Part shown: positions 16,681 through 23,938 of the stretch, piece by piece
How the letters are laid out: each line of letters starts with the position of its first letter
Position numbering within the stretch: the first letter of the stretch is position 1
The notes under the pieces: generated by a model
Databases searched by the model: none
Told to the model about the DNA's origin: nothing
Seen by the model: the letters and a program-made list of their open reading frames with translations, nothing else
Assembly: GCA_944384185.1 (NCBI GenBank)
Contig: CALWSM010000004.1
Span: 1-42,511, forward strand
Direction: 5' to 3'
Origin: an uncultured Blautia sp.
GTDB lineage: Bacteria; Bacillota; Clostridia; Lachnospirales; Lachnospiraceae
DNA length: 42,511 nucleotides
Position numbers and translations under genes: made by a program

Positions 16681-16725
16681 GCTCCGCCGGTTATGGCGGA
16701 GCCGCTCCTCATAGGAGCTATAACC
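16681..16725 (-). ncRNA. Pseudoknot-capable leader RNA of clc
   Basis: Read on the minus strand: GGUUAU (16725-16720), a hairpin (arms 16713-16718 and 16704-16709), then a second hairpin with arms 16695-16702 and 16681-16688 whose six-base loop AUAACC (16694-16689) is exactly complementary to the first GGUUAU. Both helices can form together as an H-type pseudoknot with an inserted hairpin. It starts about where transcription should begin and ends just before the AAGGAGG. It is not a fluoride riboswitch by sequence. Confidence 0.45.
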
Positions 16726-16731
16726 ATTTTC

Positions 16732-16760
16732 ATTATACGTGTCCCCCTATAAAAATGCAA
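16732..16760 (-). promoter_or_regulatory. Promoter of the clc operon
   Basis: Minus strand: TTGCAT (16755-16760), 17-base spacer, perfect TATAAT (16732-16737). The start should fall near 16725, giving a leader of about 50 bases that is almost wholly base-paired. Confidence 0.8.
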
Positions 16761-16782
16761 ATTCTTTTAGCCTCCGGTTTCA

Positions 16783-16811
16783 TTGCATTCTTCGGCCGTA
16801 TCTGATAAAAT
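16783..16811 (+). promoter_or_regulatory. Promoter of the DUF1292 gene
   Basis: TTGCAT (16783-16788), 17-base spacer, TAAAAT (16806-16811) with an extended TG. It is divergent from the clc promoter, with 22 bases between the two -35 boxes. Confidence 0.7.
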
Positions 16812-16895
16812 AATGAAAGATCTGGATTTTCTGTCCCTTCTCCGGCCAGAGATCTGTGATATCTTATTAAGAAAATTCAAAAGAGAGGTCTAAAC

Positions 16896-17297
16896 ATGAG
16901 TGAAGAAACCTATACAACCGATATCGGCGCATGTAAGCCCAGTGACTGCGCTTCCTGCACGGCCGACTGCTCCAGCGCCGGCGGAAAGAACTCCGGCACT
17001 ATCCCCAGAGTTCCCAATCCGACCATCAAACTGACCCTGGAAGACGATACGGTACTGGAATGTGCGGTTCTTACCACCTTCCCCGTAGAAGGCTTTGGCG
17101 AATATATCGCCCTGGTCCCCCTGAATAAAAACGGCAAGAGCCCGGAAGGCGAAACCTATTTATTCCGCTTTTCCGAAGAAGGCGACGAGCCTGTTGTCAG
17201 CAATATTGAACGGGAGGATGAATACATGGCGGCTGCCGAGGCATTCCATGACTTTATTGCAAATCTGAAAAGTGAAAAAGATCTGGAAGAAAACTGA
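16896..17297 (+). CDS. DUF1292 family protein with N-terminal Cys cluster
   Basis: A small acidic soluble protein of 133 aa. From about residue 45 it is a DUF1292 domain (IKLTLEDDTVLECAVLTTFPVEGFGEYIALVPL, then YLFRF and the Glu-rich end). Function unknown; members sit in many Bacillota. Unusual here is the N-terminal extension with four Cys in the pattern C13-x4-C18-x2-C21-x3-C25 (CKPSDCASCTADC), which could hold a metal or Fe-S centre. AGAGAGG precedes the ATG. It has its own promoter and a strong terminator, so it is a single-gene unit. Confidence 0.85.
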   Translation: MSEETYTTDIGACKPSDCASCTADCSSAGGKNSGTIPRVPNPTIKLTLEDDTVLECAVLTTFPVEGFGEYIALVPLNKNGKSPEGETYLFRFSEEGDEPVVSNIEREDEYMAAAEAFHDFIANLKSEKDLEEN

Positions 17298-17309
17298 TCT
17301 TTCCTATCC

Positions 17310-17375
17310 AAAAGGAGCTGCCGCATGGATCAAATGATCCAAAAATATGAAATGCGGCAGCTCCTCTTCTTTTGT
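17310..17375. terminator. Bidirectional terminator between the DUF1292 gene and fabV
   Basis: Perfect 13-base arms GGAGCTGCCGCAT (17314-17326) and 17352-17364; TCTTCTTTTG follows, and AAAA before the stem serves the minus strand. A second hairpin, GGATC-AAAT-GATCC (17327-17340), is nested in the loop. Confidence 0.9.
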
Positions 17376-17400
17376 TTCTTCAGAATATCCCAGGTTCCGT

Positions 17401-18588
17401 TCAGGCCTCAGCTTTCAGGCTGGGGATGTCTACCTGGACGTCGGTATCTTTGGTATAGTCGATATTATCAAAATGGAAACCGAACATGTGATAGAAGTCT
17501 TCCCAGTATCCGTCGATATCCGAAACCTCTTCCACATTTTCCGTAGTCACCTTTTTCCAGCACTCCATAACCTGGTCCTGAACCTTCTCATCCAGTTCCC
17601 AGTCGTCCATGCGGATCTGATATTTCTCATCCGCCGGCACCTGATCTGTCAGCAGTTTATCTTTAAAGAGTCTGGCGATCTGCTGGATACAGCCTTCGTG
17701 GGTTCCCTGGTCCTTCATCACTTTATATAAAATAGCAAAATACAGGGGTACGATGGGGATCGCAGCGCTGGCCTGGGTTACCAGAGCCTTATTTACCGAG
17801 ATATAGGCTTTTACATCCTGGTATTTCTCATTGATCTCCCCTGCCGTCTTTGTCAGATGGCGTTTTGCCTGGCCGATGGTCCCGTCATAGTAGATGGGAT
17901 AGGTAAGCTCCGGCCCGATATAGGAATAGGCCACCGTAACGGCGTCTTTCTCCAGGACATCCGCCTCTTTCAGGGCGTCGATCCAGTCCATCCAGTCCTC
18001 TCCGCCCATAACCTTCACAGTGCCTTCCAGTTCTCCCTCCTGTGCAGGCTCCACGGTCTTGGTGACAATGGTATTGGTGCGCAGATCCAGGCTTTTCTCT
18101 GTAAAAGGCTTATCTGTGGTCTTTAAGGAAGATACCCAGGTCTTTCCCTGTGAGTCCGTTCTTCTTGGAGCCGCCAGACTGTAGATCACCATATCTACCT
18201 TTCCCAGATCTTTTTTGATCATAGAAACAGCCTGCTCTTTTACTGCTCCGGAAAATGCGTCTCCATTGATGGATTTTGCATAGAGTCCTTCTTTTGCCGC
18301 TTCCTCCTCGAAAGCGGCCGTATTATACCAGCCTGGCGTTGCTGTTCTTTTTCCGTTGGATGGTTTTTCAAACATGATTCCCAGTGTCGCTGCATGACAT
18401 CCGAAAGCGGCTGTGATCCTGCTTGCCAGTCCGTACCCGGTGGAAGCGCCGATCACCAGGACCTTCTTCGGTCCTCCCGCAATCCCCTGTTTCTTTACAT
18501 ATTCAATCTGTTCTCTCACATTCTCCATGCAGCCCTGGGGATGTGCTGTAGTACAAATAAACTCTCTGACCTTAGGTTCAACGATCAT
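17401..18588 (-). CDS. fabV: Enoyl-ACP/enoyl-CoA reductase FabV
   Basis: NADH-dependent reductase of 395 aa that reduces the trans-2 double bond of enoyl-ACP or enoyl-CoA; the last step of each fatty-acid elongation cycle. FabV features: nucleotide-binding VIGASTGYGLASR (45-57), the long FabV form of the active site Y233-x8-K242 (YYDGTIGQAK), and SAAIPIVPLYFAILYKVMK. The same family includes the clostridial crotonyl-CoA reductase Ter, so the sequence alone leaves lipid synthesis and butyrate formation both open. The FabT-like box over its promoter favours lipid synthesis. It ends at the terminator shared with the DUF1292 gene. Confidence 0.94.
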   Translation of the reverse strand: MIVEPKVREFICTTAHPQGCMENVREQIEYVKKQGIAGGPKKVLVIGASTGYGLASRITAAFGCHAATLGIMFEKPSNGKRTATPGWYNTAAFEEEAAKEGLYAKSINGDAFSGAVKEQAVSMIKKDLGKVDMVIYSLAAPRRTDSQGKTWVSSLKTTDKPFTEKSLDLRTNTIVTKTVEPAQEGELEGTVKVMGGEDWMDWIDALKEADVLEKDAVTVAYSYIGPELTYPIYYDGTIGQAKRHLTKTAGEINEKYQDVKAYISVNKALVTQASAAIPIVPLYFAILYKVMKDQGTHEGCIQQIARLFKDKLLTDQVPADEKYQIRMDDWELDEKVQDQVMECWKKVTTENVEEVSDIDGYWEDFYHMFGFHFDNIDYTKDTDVQVDIPSLKAEA

Positions 18589-18641
18589 GATATGCTCCTC
18601 CTGGATTTCTATAATAACTTTTCATTCTTTGCCCTATATTT

Positions 18642-18658
18642 ACTTTGAGTCTCAAAAC
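18642..18658 (-). promoter_or_regulatory. FabT-like operator in front of fabV
   Basis: ACTTTGAGTCTCAAAAC on the plus strand: TTTGA and TCAAA arms around GTC, two fixed positions off the FabT consensus. It abuts the fabV -10 on the downstream side, the same arrangement as at fabH. Confidence 0.6.
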
Positions 18659-18687
18659 ATTTTAACACAGGCAAAAACAATATGCAA
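18659..18687 (-). promoter_or_regulatory. Promoter of fabV
   Basis: Minus strand: TTGCAT (18682-18687), 17-base spacer, TAAAAT (18659-18664), just downstream of the dUTPase stop codon. Confidence 0.75.
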
Positions 18688-18698
18688 GATTTTTGTTC

Positions 18699-19214
18699 TT
18701 ATTTTCCTGTGGTACTGCCCATGCCCCCGTTGCGCACAGCGGTGGCGTCGTCGTCTACGGTGATCCCGTACTCCAGGAAAATCCCCTGGGCAAAACCGGT
18801 ACCTCCCTCTACCCGAAGGGTCTTTCCTTCTCTAGAATCATTGGTGATCTTAATGAAAATATGGCCTTCATTGTCGGAATTATAATAATCGCTGTCAATG
18901 ATCCCCACAGTATTATTTAACTGCAGACGGTATTTGAATCCCAATCCGCTGCGGGGGTAGATCTTCAGAACCCAGTCCGGCTCCATCCAGGCACGGATTC
19001 CTGTAGGCATTTTCAGGGATTCTCCCGGCTTCAGTTCAAAATCTACAGGGCTGAAAAAATCATAGCCGGCGCTTCCTGCCGTTGCTCTCCTGGGAAGGCG
19101 GATCCCGTGGTAAATCTCCCGGATCTTTTCCTCTTCTGCCGCCGGGAAGGCGTCCTTCCATCCCTCCAGAAACTGTTCCCAGCTTACCTTCTGAAATTTT
19201 GCGACTCTTCTCAT
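18699..19214 (-). CDS. dut: dUTP diphosphatase (trimeric dUTPase family)
   Basis: Hydrolyses dUTP to dUMP and pyrophosphate, keeping uracil out of DNA and feeding dTMP synthesis. The 171 aa carry the five dUTPase motifs: AGSAGYDF (45-52), PRSGLG (87-92), GIIDSDYYN (104-112), GFAQGIF (140-146) and the C-terminal arm RNGGMGSTTG (161-170). The N-terminal 40 residues before motif 1 are an addition seen in some clostridial forms. The frame is open to 19256, but ATG 19214 is chosen because AAAGGAGAGA lies just before it. It follows pnp by 83 bp with no clear terminator between, so read-through is possible. Confidence 0.88.
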   Translation of the reverse strand: MRRVAKFQKVSWEQFLEGWKDAFPAAEEEKIREIYHGIRLPRRATAGSAGYDFFSPVDFELKPGESLKMPTGIRAWMEPDWVLKIYPRSGLGFKYRLQLNNTVGIIDSDYYNSDNEGHIFIKITNDSREGKTLRVEGGTGFAQGIFLEYGITVDDDATAVRNGGMGSTTGK

Positions 19215-19297
19215 AGCTCTCTCCTTTATTATGATTTGATAAAGGGACCGTCCCATTCATCATCTGATCAATGTGACAGCCCCTCCTGCACTTTTCT

Positions 19298-21391
19298 TTA
19301 ATTTTCCTTTGGCACGTCTTTGATGCTGAAGCTGATGCGGCCCTGTCTGTCCTTGCCCAGGCAGACCACTTTTACCACATCTCCTAAAGAAAGAACGTCT
19401 TCTACTTTGTCGATCCTCTCTTTTGCGATCTTGGAAATATGCACCATACCTTCCTTTCCGGGAGCGAACTCCAGGAAAGCGCCGAAGTCTTTGATACTTA
19501 CCACTTTTCCGGTAAGGATCTGGCCTTCCTCAAAGTCTGTGGTAATGATATTGATATATTTTACAGCCTTGTCCATCATGGCCTGGTCGGTGCCGCAGAT
19601 GGATACGCCGCCGTTGTCGTCGATATCGATCTTTACTCCGGTCTCGTCAATGATGGCGTTGATGGTCTTTCCTCTCTGTCCCACAACATCGCCGATCTTC
19701 TCCGGATCGATCTGGATCTGAATGATCTTCGGCGCATATTTGCTCACCGTTTCTCTCGGCTTGTCGATACATTTTGCCATAACTTCGTCCAGGATATATT
19801 CTCTGGCCTCTCTTGTCCGGGCAATGGCTTCCTCAATGATCTGTCTTGTCAGACCGTGGATCTTAATATCCATCTGGATCGCAGTGATGCCTTCATGGGT
19901 TCCTGCAACCTTAAAGTCCATATCGCCGAAGAAGTCTTCCAGTCCCTGGATATCTGTCAGCACGATATAATCATCGTCTGTATCTCCTGTCACAAGTCCG
20001 CAGGAAATACCGGCAACCGGTTTCCGGATGGGAACGCCTGCCGCCATGAGAGACATGGTGGAAGCGCAGATACTTGCCTGGGAAGTAGAACCGTTCGACT
20101 CAAAAGTCTCGGAAACTGTACGGATCGCATATGGGAACTCTTCCACCCCCGGCAGTACCGGAACCAGGGCTCTCTCTGCCAGGGCTCCATGACCGATCTC
20201 CCGGCGTCCCGGTCCTCTGGAGGGCTTTGTCTCTCCTACAGAGTAAGAGGGGAAATTATAGTGGTGCATATAGCGCTTGCTTACTTCAAACTCGTCCAGT
20301 CCGTCCAGTCTCTGGGCCTCGGAAAGGGGCGCCAGTGTGGTAACGGTACAGATCTGAGTCTGACCTCTTGTGAACATAGCGGAGCCATGGACTCTTGGAA
20401 CAATATCCACCTCTGCTGCCAGCGGACGGATCTGGCGGATGTCTCTTCCGTCGGGACGTTTGTGATCCTTTAAGATCATCTTCCGGACAGTCTTCTTCTG
20501 ATACTGGTAGATCGCATCGCCCAGAACAGCCAGCCACTCTTCCTTATCGGCAAAAGCCTCTTCCAGCTTCTCTGTGATCTGGCGGATATTCTCTTCTCTT
20601 ACCTGTTTCTCATCTGTGAAAACCGCTTCCTCCATCTCTTCCGGAGTCACGATCTCTTTGATCGCAGCAAATAATTCTTCCGGAACAGCGCAGCTCTCAT
20701 AAGAATGTTTCTCTCTTCCGCATTCTGCCACGATCTTGTCGATAAAAGCAATGATCTCCTGGTTCACTTCGTGAGCCTTGAAGATGGCTTCGATCATCTG
20801 GGCCTCCGGCACTTCGTTGGCGCCGGCCTCGATCATGATGACTTTTTCTCTGGTAGAAGCTACCGTAAGCTGAAGATCAGAGATCTCCTTCTGAGCCAGA
20901 GAAGGGTTCACCACAAACTCACCATTGATCAGCCCCATCTGCGTAGCCGCACAGGGACCGTCAAAGGGGATATCCGAAATACAGGTTGCGATAGAAGAAC
21001 CCAGCATGGCCACGACTTCCGGGTTACATTCCGGATCCACAGACATCACCATGTTGTTCAGGGTCACGTCATTTCTGTAATCCTTCGGGAACAGAGGGCG
21101 CATCGGGCGGTCGATAACACGGGAGGTCAGGATGGCATGCTCGCTGGCCTTTCCCTCTCTTTTATTAAATCCTCCCGGGATCTTTCCTACCGCATACATT
21201 TTCTCTTCGTACTCTACGCTTAAGGGGAAGAAATCGATCCCCTCTCTCGGTTTGTCAGAAGCTGTAGCTGTAGATAATACAGTAGTATCTCCATAGTGCA
21301 TAAAGGCCGCACCATTGGCCTGCTTTGCCACACGTCCGATATCCACGGTCAGTGTTCTTCCGGCAAGCTCCATTGAAAAACTTTTATACAT
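19298..21391 (-). CDS. pnp: Polynucleotide phosphorylase
   Basis: 3'-to-5' phosphorolytic exoribonuclease of mRNA decay; forms a trimer and, in many bacteria, a degradosome part. The 697 aa hold two RNase PH domains (about 1-215 and 305-530; active-site Asp stretch LVTGDTDDDYIVLTDIQG), a KH domain (IDPEKIGDVVGQRGKTINAII) and a C-terminal S1 domain (GQILTGKVVSIKDFGAFLEF). ATG 21391 is chosen over the longer open frame (21454), since AAAGGAG precedes it and the extension would run into a leader hairpin. It follows rpsO after a weak terminator, the classical rpsO-pnp order. Confidence 0.97.
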   Translation of the reverse strand: MYKSFSMELAGRTLTVDIGRVAKQANGAAFMHYGDTTVLSTATASDKPREGIDFFPLSVEYEEKMYAVGKIPGGFNKREGKASEHAILTSRVIDRPMRPLFPKDYRNDVTLNNMVMSVDPECNPEVVAMLGSSIATCISDIPFDGPCAATQMGLINGEFVVNPSLAQKEISDLQLTVASTREKVIMIEAGANEVPEAQMIEAIFKAHEVNQEIIAFIDKIVAECGREKHSYESCAVPEELFAAIKEIVTPEEMEEAVFTDEKQVREENIRQITEKLEEAFADKEEWLAVLGDAIYQYQKKTVRKMILKDHKRPDGRDIRQIRPLAAEVDIVPRVHGSAMFTRGQTQICTVTTLAPLSEAQRLDGLDEFEVSKRYMHHYNFPSYSVGETKPSRGPGRREIGHGALAERALVPVLPGVEEFPYAIRTVSETFESNGSTSQASICASTMSLMAAGVPIRKPVAGISCGLVTGDTDDDYIVLTDIQGLEDFFGDMDFKVAGTHEGITAIQMDIKIHGLTRQIIEEAIARTREAREYILDEVMAKCIDKPRETVSKYAPKIIQIQIDPEKIGDVVGQRGKTINAIIDETGVKIDIDDNGGVSICGTDQAMMDKAVKYINIITTDFEEGQILTGKVVSIKDFGAFLEFAPGKEGMVHISKIAKERIDKVEDVLSLGDVVKVVCLGKDRQGRISFSIKDVPKEN

Positions 21392-21440
21392 GTCTTTTCT
21401 CCTTTTCTCTTTGTCAGGTCCCGCATCTTTCTCCGAAACA

Positions 21441-21486
21441 ACTGAAAAAAGCACTTCCCGTTTTTTCTGGAAATGTTCTTTTCAGT
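21441..21486 (-). ncRNA. Long hairpin in the pnp leader
   Basis: Arms 21441-21458 and 21469-21486 pair over 18 positions in the minus-strand RNA, with two G.U wobbles and one mismatch, around a 10-base loop. It lies about 50 bases before the pnp start and after the rpsO terminator. In enteric bacteria a hairpin at this place is cut by RNase III and lets PNPase control itself; a like role here is inference. Confidence 0.55.
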
Positions 21487-21532
21487 GGTCTCGGCATAAG
21501 GCGCGCAGACCTTGCCATTATGGCGTAAAACA

Positions 21533-21552
21533 GGGCGGGATCTCTCCCGCCC
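21533..21552 (-). terminator. Weak terminator between rpsO and pnp
   Basis: Perfect 8-base arms GGGCGGGA and TCCCGCCC with a four-base loop, followed on the minus strand by TGTTTTA. The short, broken T run suggests partial read-through into pnp. Confidence 0.7.
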
Positions 21553-21569
21553 CGTCAACCCTGATCTGA

Positions 21570-21836
21570 TTACTTTCTGAGACCCAATCTTTCGATTAAA
21601 GAACGATATCTCTCAATGTCTTTTTTCTTCAGGTATGCAAGTAAACCCCGTCTCTGACCTACCATTTTCAGAAGACCTCTTCTGGAATGATGATCCTTGT
21701 GGTTCACCTTTAAATGCTCTGTCAGCTCATTGATCCTTGCTGTAAGGACTGCAACCTGTACCTCCGGTGAGCCTGTGTCGCCAGGTGTTCTTGCATATTC
21801 TGCCATGATAGCCTGTTTCTTTTCTTTAGAAATCAT
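21570..21836 (-). CDS. rpsO: 30S ribosomal protein S15
   Basis: Small-subunit protein of 88 aa that binds the central domain of 16S rRNA early in assembly. The family sequence is clear: [54 protein letters not shown] and the C-terminal [12 protein letters not shown]. The frame is open back to 21881, but ATG 21836 gives the standard length, and TGGAGG stands eight bases before it. It has its own promoter and a leader of about 90 bases that can hide its ribosome site, which fits the self-control known for S15 in other bacteria. Confidence 0.97.
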   Translation of the reverse strand: MISKEKKQAIMAEYARTPGDTGSPEVQVAVLTARINELTEHLKVNHKDHHSRRGLLKMVGQRRGLLAYLKKKDIERYRSLIERLGLRK

Positions 21837-21844
21837 TTTGTTTT

Positions 21845-21926
21845 CCTCCATTATACATTCTTTATAACCGCCGGTGATCAAGAGACGGTTGGAGATTCCA
21901 ATCCCTGAACCACGGCTGTTTCCAAC
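21845..21926 (-). promoter_or_regulatory. rpsO leader with competing helices
   Basis: In the minus-strand RNA, GUUGGA (21926-21921) can pair with UCCAAC (21893-21888). The same segment holds CUCCA (21894-21890), which can pair with UGGAG of the ribosome site (21850-21846), and AACCG (21890-21886), which can pair with CGGUU (21870-21866). These pairings exclude one another, as expected of a translational switch for S15 feedback. Confidence 0.45.
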
Positions 21927-21932
21927 GTTTTG

Positions 21933-21961
21933 AGTATAGCATAAGGAGATGGGGTTGTAAA
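21933..21961 (-). promoter_or_regulatory. Promoter of rpsO
   Basis: Minus strand: TTTACA (21956-21961), 17-base spacer, TATACT (21933-21938) with an extended TG. Confidence 0.8.
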
Positions 21962-22025
21962 GAAAAAAATCTCCGCCGCACCCATCTTTTTCTTAACGCC
22001 ATTGCTCTCCTGGCCCCGTTCCCCG

Positions 22026-22961
22026 TCACAGAGCTGTTCCGGTTTTCTCTTTAAAAAATTCCTTCCCTTTTTGGATATCCTTCATCATCTGTTTTTTCAG
22101 TTCCTCCAGAGAAGTGAATTTTACCTCCGGCCGCAGATACCGGTAAAATTTCACCTCTGCTTCCTGCCCGTACAGATCGGCGCTGCAGGAAAACAGATAG
22201 GTCTCTACTCCCAGAAAATTTTCTTTTACCGTAGGCTTATAACCCACATTGGTAATTCCCTGATAAAGCTTCCCCTGGATCAGAGATTCTGTAATATAGA
22301 CCCCATTGGGAGGAAGCTTCTTTTGAGGAGGGGGAATAAGGTTTGCCGTAGGGATCCCTATGGTCCTTCCCAGCTGTCTGCCATGGACGATCTCTCCCTT
22401 TGTAAAATAAGTATATCCCAGAAGCCGGTTTACCTTTTCCATATGTCCCTGTTCCAATTCTTCCCGGACATAAGTGCTGCTGATATCCCTGCCCTCATAT
22501 TTTTCTTTTTCCAGTATCTCGGTACAAAATCCATATTTTTGTCCTAATTCTTTCAGGAGCTGGGGCGTTCCCTTCCTCTGATAACCAAAACGGAAATCCG
22601 GTCCCACCGCCAGATATTCTCCATGAAGCCTGTCCACCAGATATTCTCTGACAAAGGCTTCCGGTTCCATATGCATCAGTTCCTCCGTAAAAGGACACTC
22701 CGCCAGGATATCCACCCCCAGATTTTCTGCAAGCTCCCGTCTTTCCTCATAAGTGAGAAGATATTTCGGCATAGTATGCAGAATGTAGGATCTGGGAGAC
22801 ACGTCAAAGGTAAAGACCACTGCCTTATCTCCGCCCTTTCTCCGCTCCTTGATCCGGTTTATGAGCTTTTGATGTCCCCGGTGAAGGCCGTCGAACTTTC
22901 CCAGGGTAATACAGCTTCTCACCCCTTTGTCCAGATGAGGCGCTTCTGTAGTATAGATCAT
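22026..22961 (-). CDS. ribF: Bifunctional riboflavin kinase/FAD synthetase RibF
   Basis: Makes FMN from riboflavin with ATP, then FAD. The 311 aa have an N-terminal adenylyltransferase domain with GKFDGLHRGHQKLI (21-34, HxGH-type site) and ISSTYVREEL near 155, and a C-terminal flavokinase domain with RTIGIPTANLIPP and NGVYITE. It overlaps truB by 4 bp (ATGA), so it belongs to the long translation operon. Nothing in the sequence points to a flavin riboswitch. Confidence 0.96.
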   Translation of the reverse strand: MIYTTEAPHLDKGVRSCITLGKFDGLHRGHQKLINRIKERRKGGDKAVVFTFDVSPRSYILHTMPKYLLTYEERRELAENLGVDILAECPFTEELMHMEPEAFVREYLVDRLHGEYLAVGPDFRFGYQRKGTPQLLKELGQKYGFCTEILEKEKYEGRDISSTYVREELEQGHMEKVNRLLGYTYFTKGEIVHGRQLGRTIGIPTANLIPPPQKKLPPNGVYITESLIQGKLYQGITNVGYKPTVKENFLGVETYLFSCSADLYGQEAEVKFYRYLRPEVKFTSLEELKKQMMKDIQKGKEFFKEKTGTAL

Positions 22962-23938
22962 GGCCGCTCCTTTCCGGCTTCTGTCATTTTGGATGCTGCA
23001 TCGGCATTCTTTTCAGAAGGTTTGTATATCTTCTCCGGGGCAGGGAGAAAATCCTGGGGAGAAGCAAAAATTGCTTCCGGCTTATACAGGCCTCTCTCCT
23101 TCTGCCAACCATAGACTCCGATGAAAACCCCGCTGCTGTGATACAGCCGTATCTTTTCCCCCGGCAGGTTTCCTTTCCAGGGAAAAGGATTTCCATTCTC
23201 CAGCATCTTATCAAATTCCCGGCCCGCCCGGATTTTCGGACAATCCGGAAACATCTGGTCAGGCAGGACAATATACTCCTCCAGACAGCCTCTGGCCGCC
23301 AGCTCTTCAATCTGGGAAAGCTTCAGGCTGTCCTCTATGAAAAACCGGTCCACTCTGGTCCGCAAAAGACTTTCCATACAGCCCTTGCAGCCCAGCTTTT
23401 CTCCGATATCATGGCACAGGGTCCGTATGTAAGTTCCTTTGGAGCAGGTAACCTCTATGGTGACCAGCGGAAGCTCCATGGACAGGATCTTTATCTCATA
23501 AAAAGTCACCGGACGGGGCTTTCTCTCTACCTCTTTCCCCTCTCTGGCCAGCTCATAAAGCTTTTTCCCACCCACCTTCAAGGCAGAATACATGGGAGGG
23601 ACCTGCATCTGATCTCCCACAAAGCTCCGGATGCAGTCTTCCACTTCTTCCGCAGTAACCTCTACAGGGCAGCGGCTTACCACCTCTCCGGTCATATCCT
23701 GGGTATCTGTCTCAATCCCCAGGCGGAGCACCGCCTGGTAGGTTTTTCTTTTATCCGTCAGCATGCCGCAGAGTTTTGTGCCTCTTCCCAGACATACCGG
23801 CAGGACCCCCTGAGCTTCTGGATCCAAAGTTCCCGTATGGCCGATTTTTTTCTGTTTTAAGATACCCCTGAGCTTTGCCACCACATCATGGGAGGTGTAG
23901 CCTTTTTCCTTATATACGTTCAGAACTCCGTTTATCAT
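22958..23938 (-). CDS. truB: tRNA pseudouridine-55 synthase TruB
   Basis: Isomerises U55 in the T loop of tRNAs and helps tRNA folding. The 326 aa include the TruB active-site motif GHTGTLDPEAQGVLPVCLG with catalytic D39, the family start NGVLNVYKEKGYTSHDVV, and the RNA-contact stretch CSKGTYIRTLCHDIG. The C-terminal 70 residues form a PUA-like domain. It overlaps nrnA and ribF by 4 bp each, so translation is probably coupled on both sides. Confidence 0.96.
   Translation of the reverse strand: MINGVLNVYKEKGYTSHDVVAKLRGILKQKKIGHTGTLDPEAQGVLPVCLGRGTKLCGMLTDKRKTYQAVLRLGIETDTQDMTGEVVSRCPVEVTAEEVEDCIRSFVGDQMQVPPMYSALKVGGKKLYELAREGKEVERKPRPVTFYEIKILSMELPLVTIEVTCSKGTYIRTLCHDIGEKLGCKGCMESLLRTRVDRFFIEDSLKLSQIEELAARGCLEEYIVLPDQMFPDCPKIRAGREFDKMLENGNPFPWKGNLPGEKIRLYHSSGVFIGVYGWQKERGLYKPEAIFASPQDFLPAPEKIYKPSEKNADAASKMTEAGKERP

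Noticed and set aside
16675..16731. Fluoride riboswitch in the clc leader
   Set aside because: The conserved 5' GGCGAUGG-type and 3' CUAC-type segments are missing, and the transporter is a standard ClC with RCK tail, not the short ClC-F type.
16930..16980. Cys-rich precursor peptide (SCIFF type) at the DUF1292 gene start
   Set aside because: Only four cysteines in the wrong spacing, continuous with a DUF1292 domain, and no radical SAM maturase nearby.
10680..19214. Horizontal transfer or mobile island around fabH-clc-fabV
   Set aside because: No integrase, transposase, att-like repeats or shift in base composition; flanking genes are ordinary core genes.
21392..21454. N-terminal extension of pnp
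   Set aside because: The extension runs into the leader hairpin and lacks a ribosome site; the standard PNPase start has AAAGGAG.
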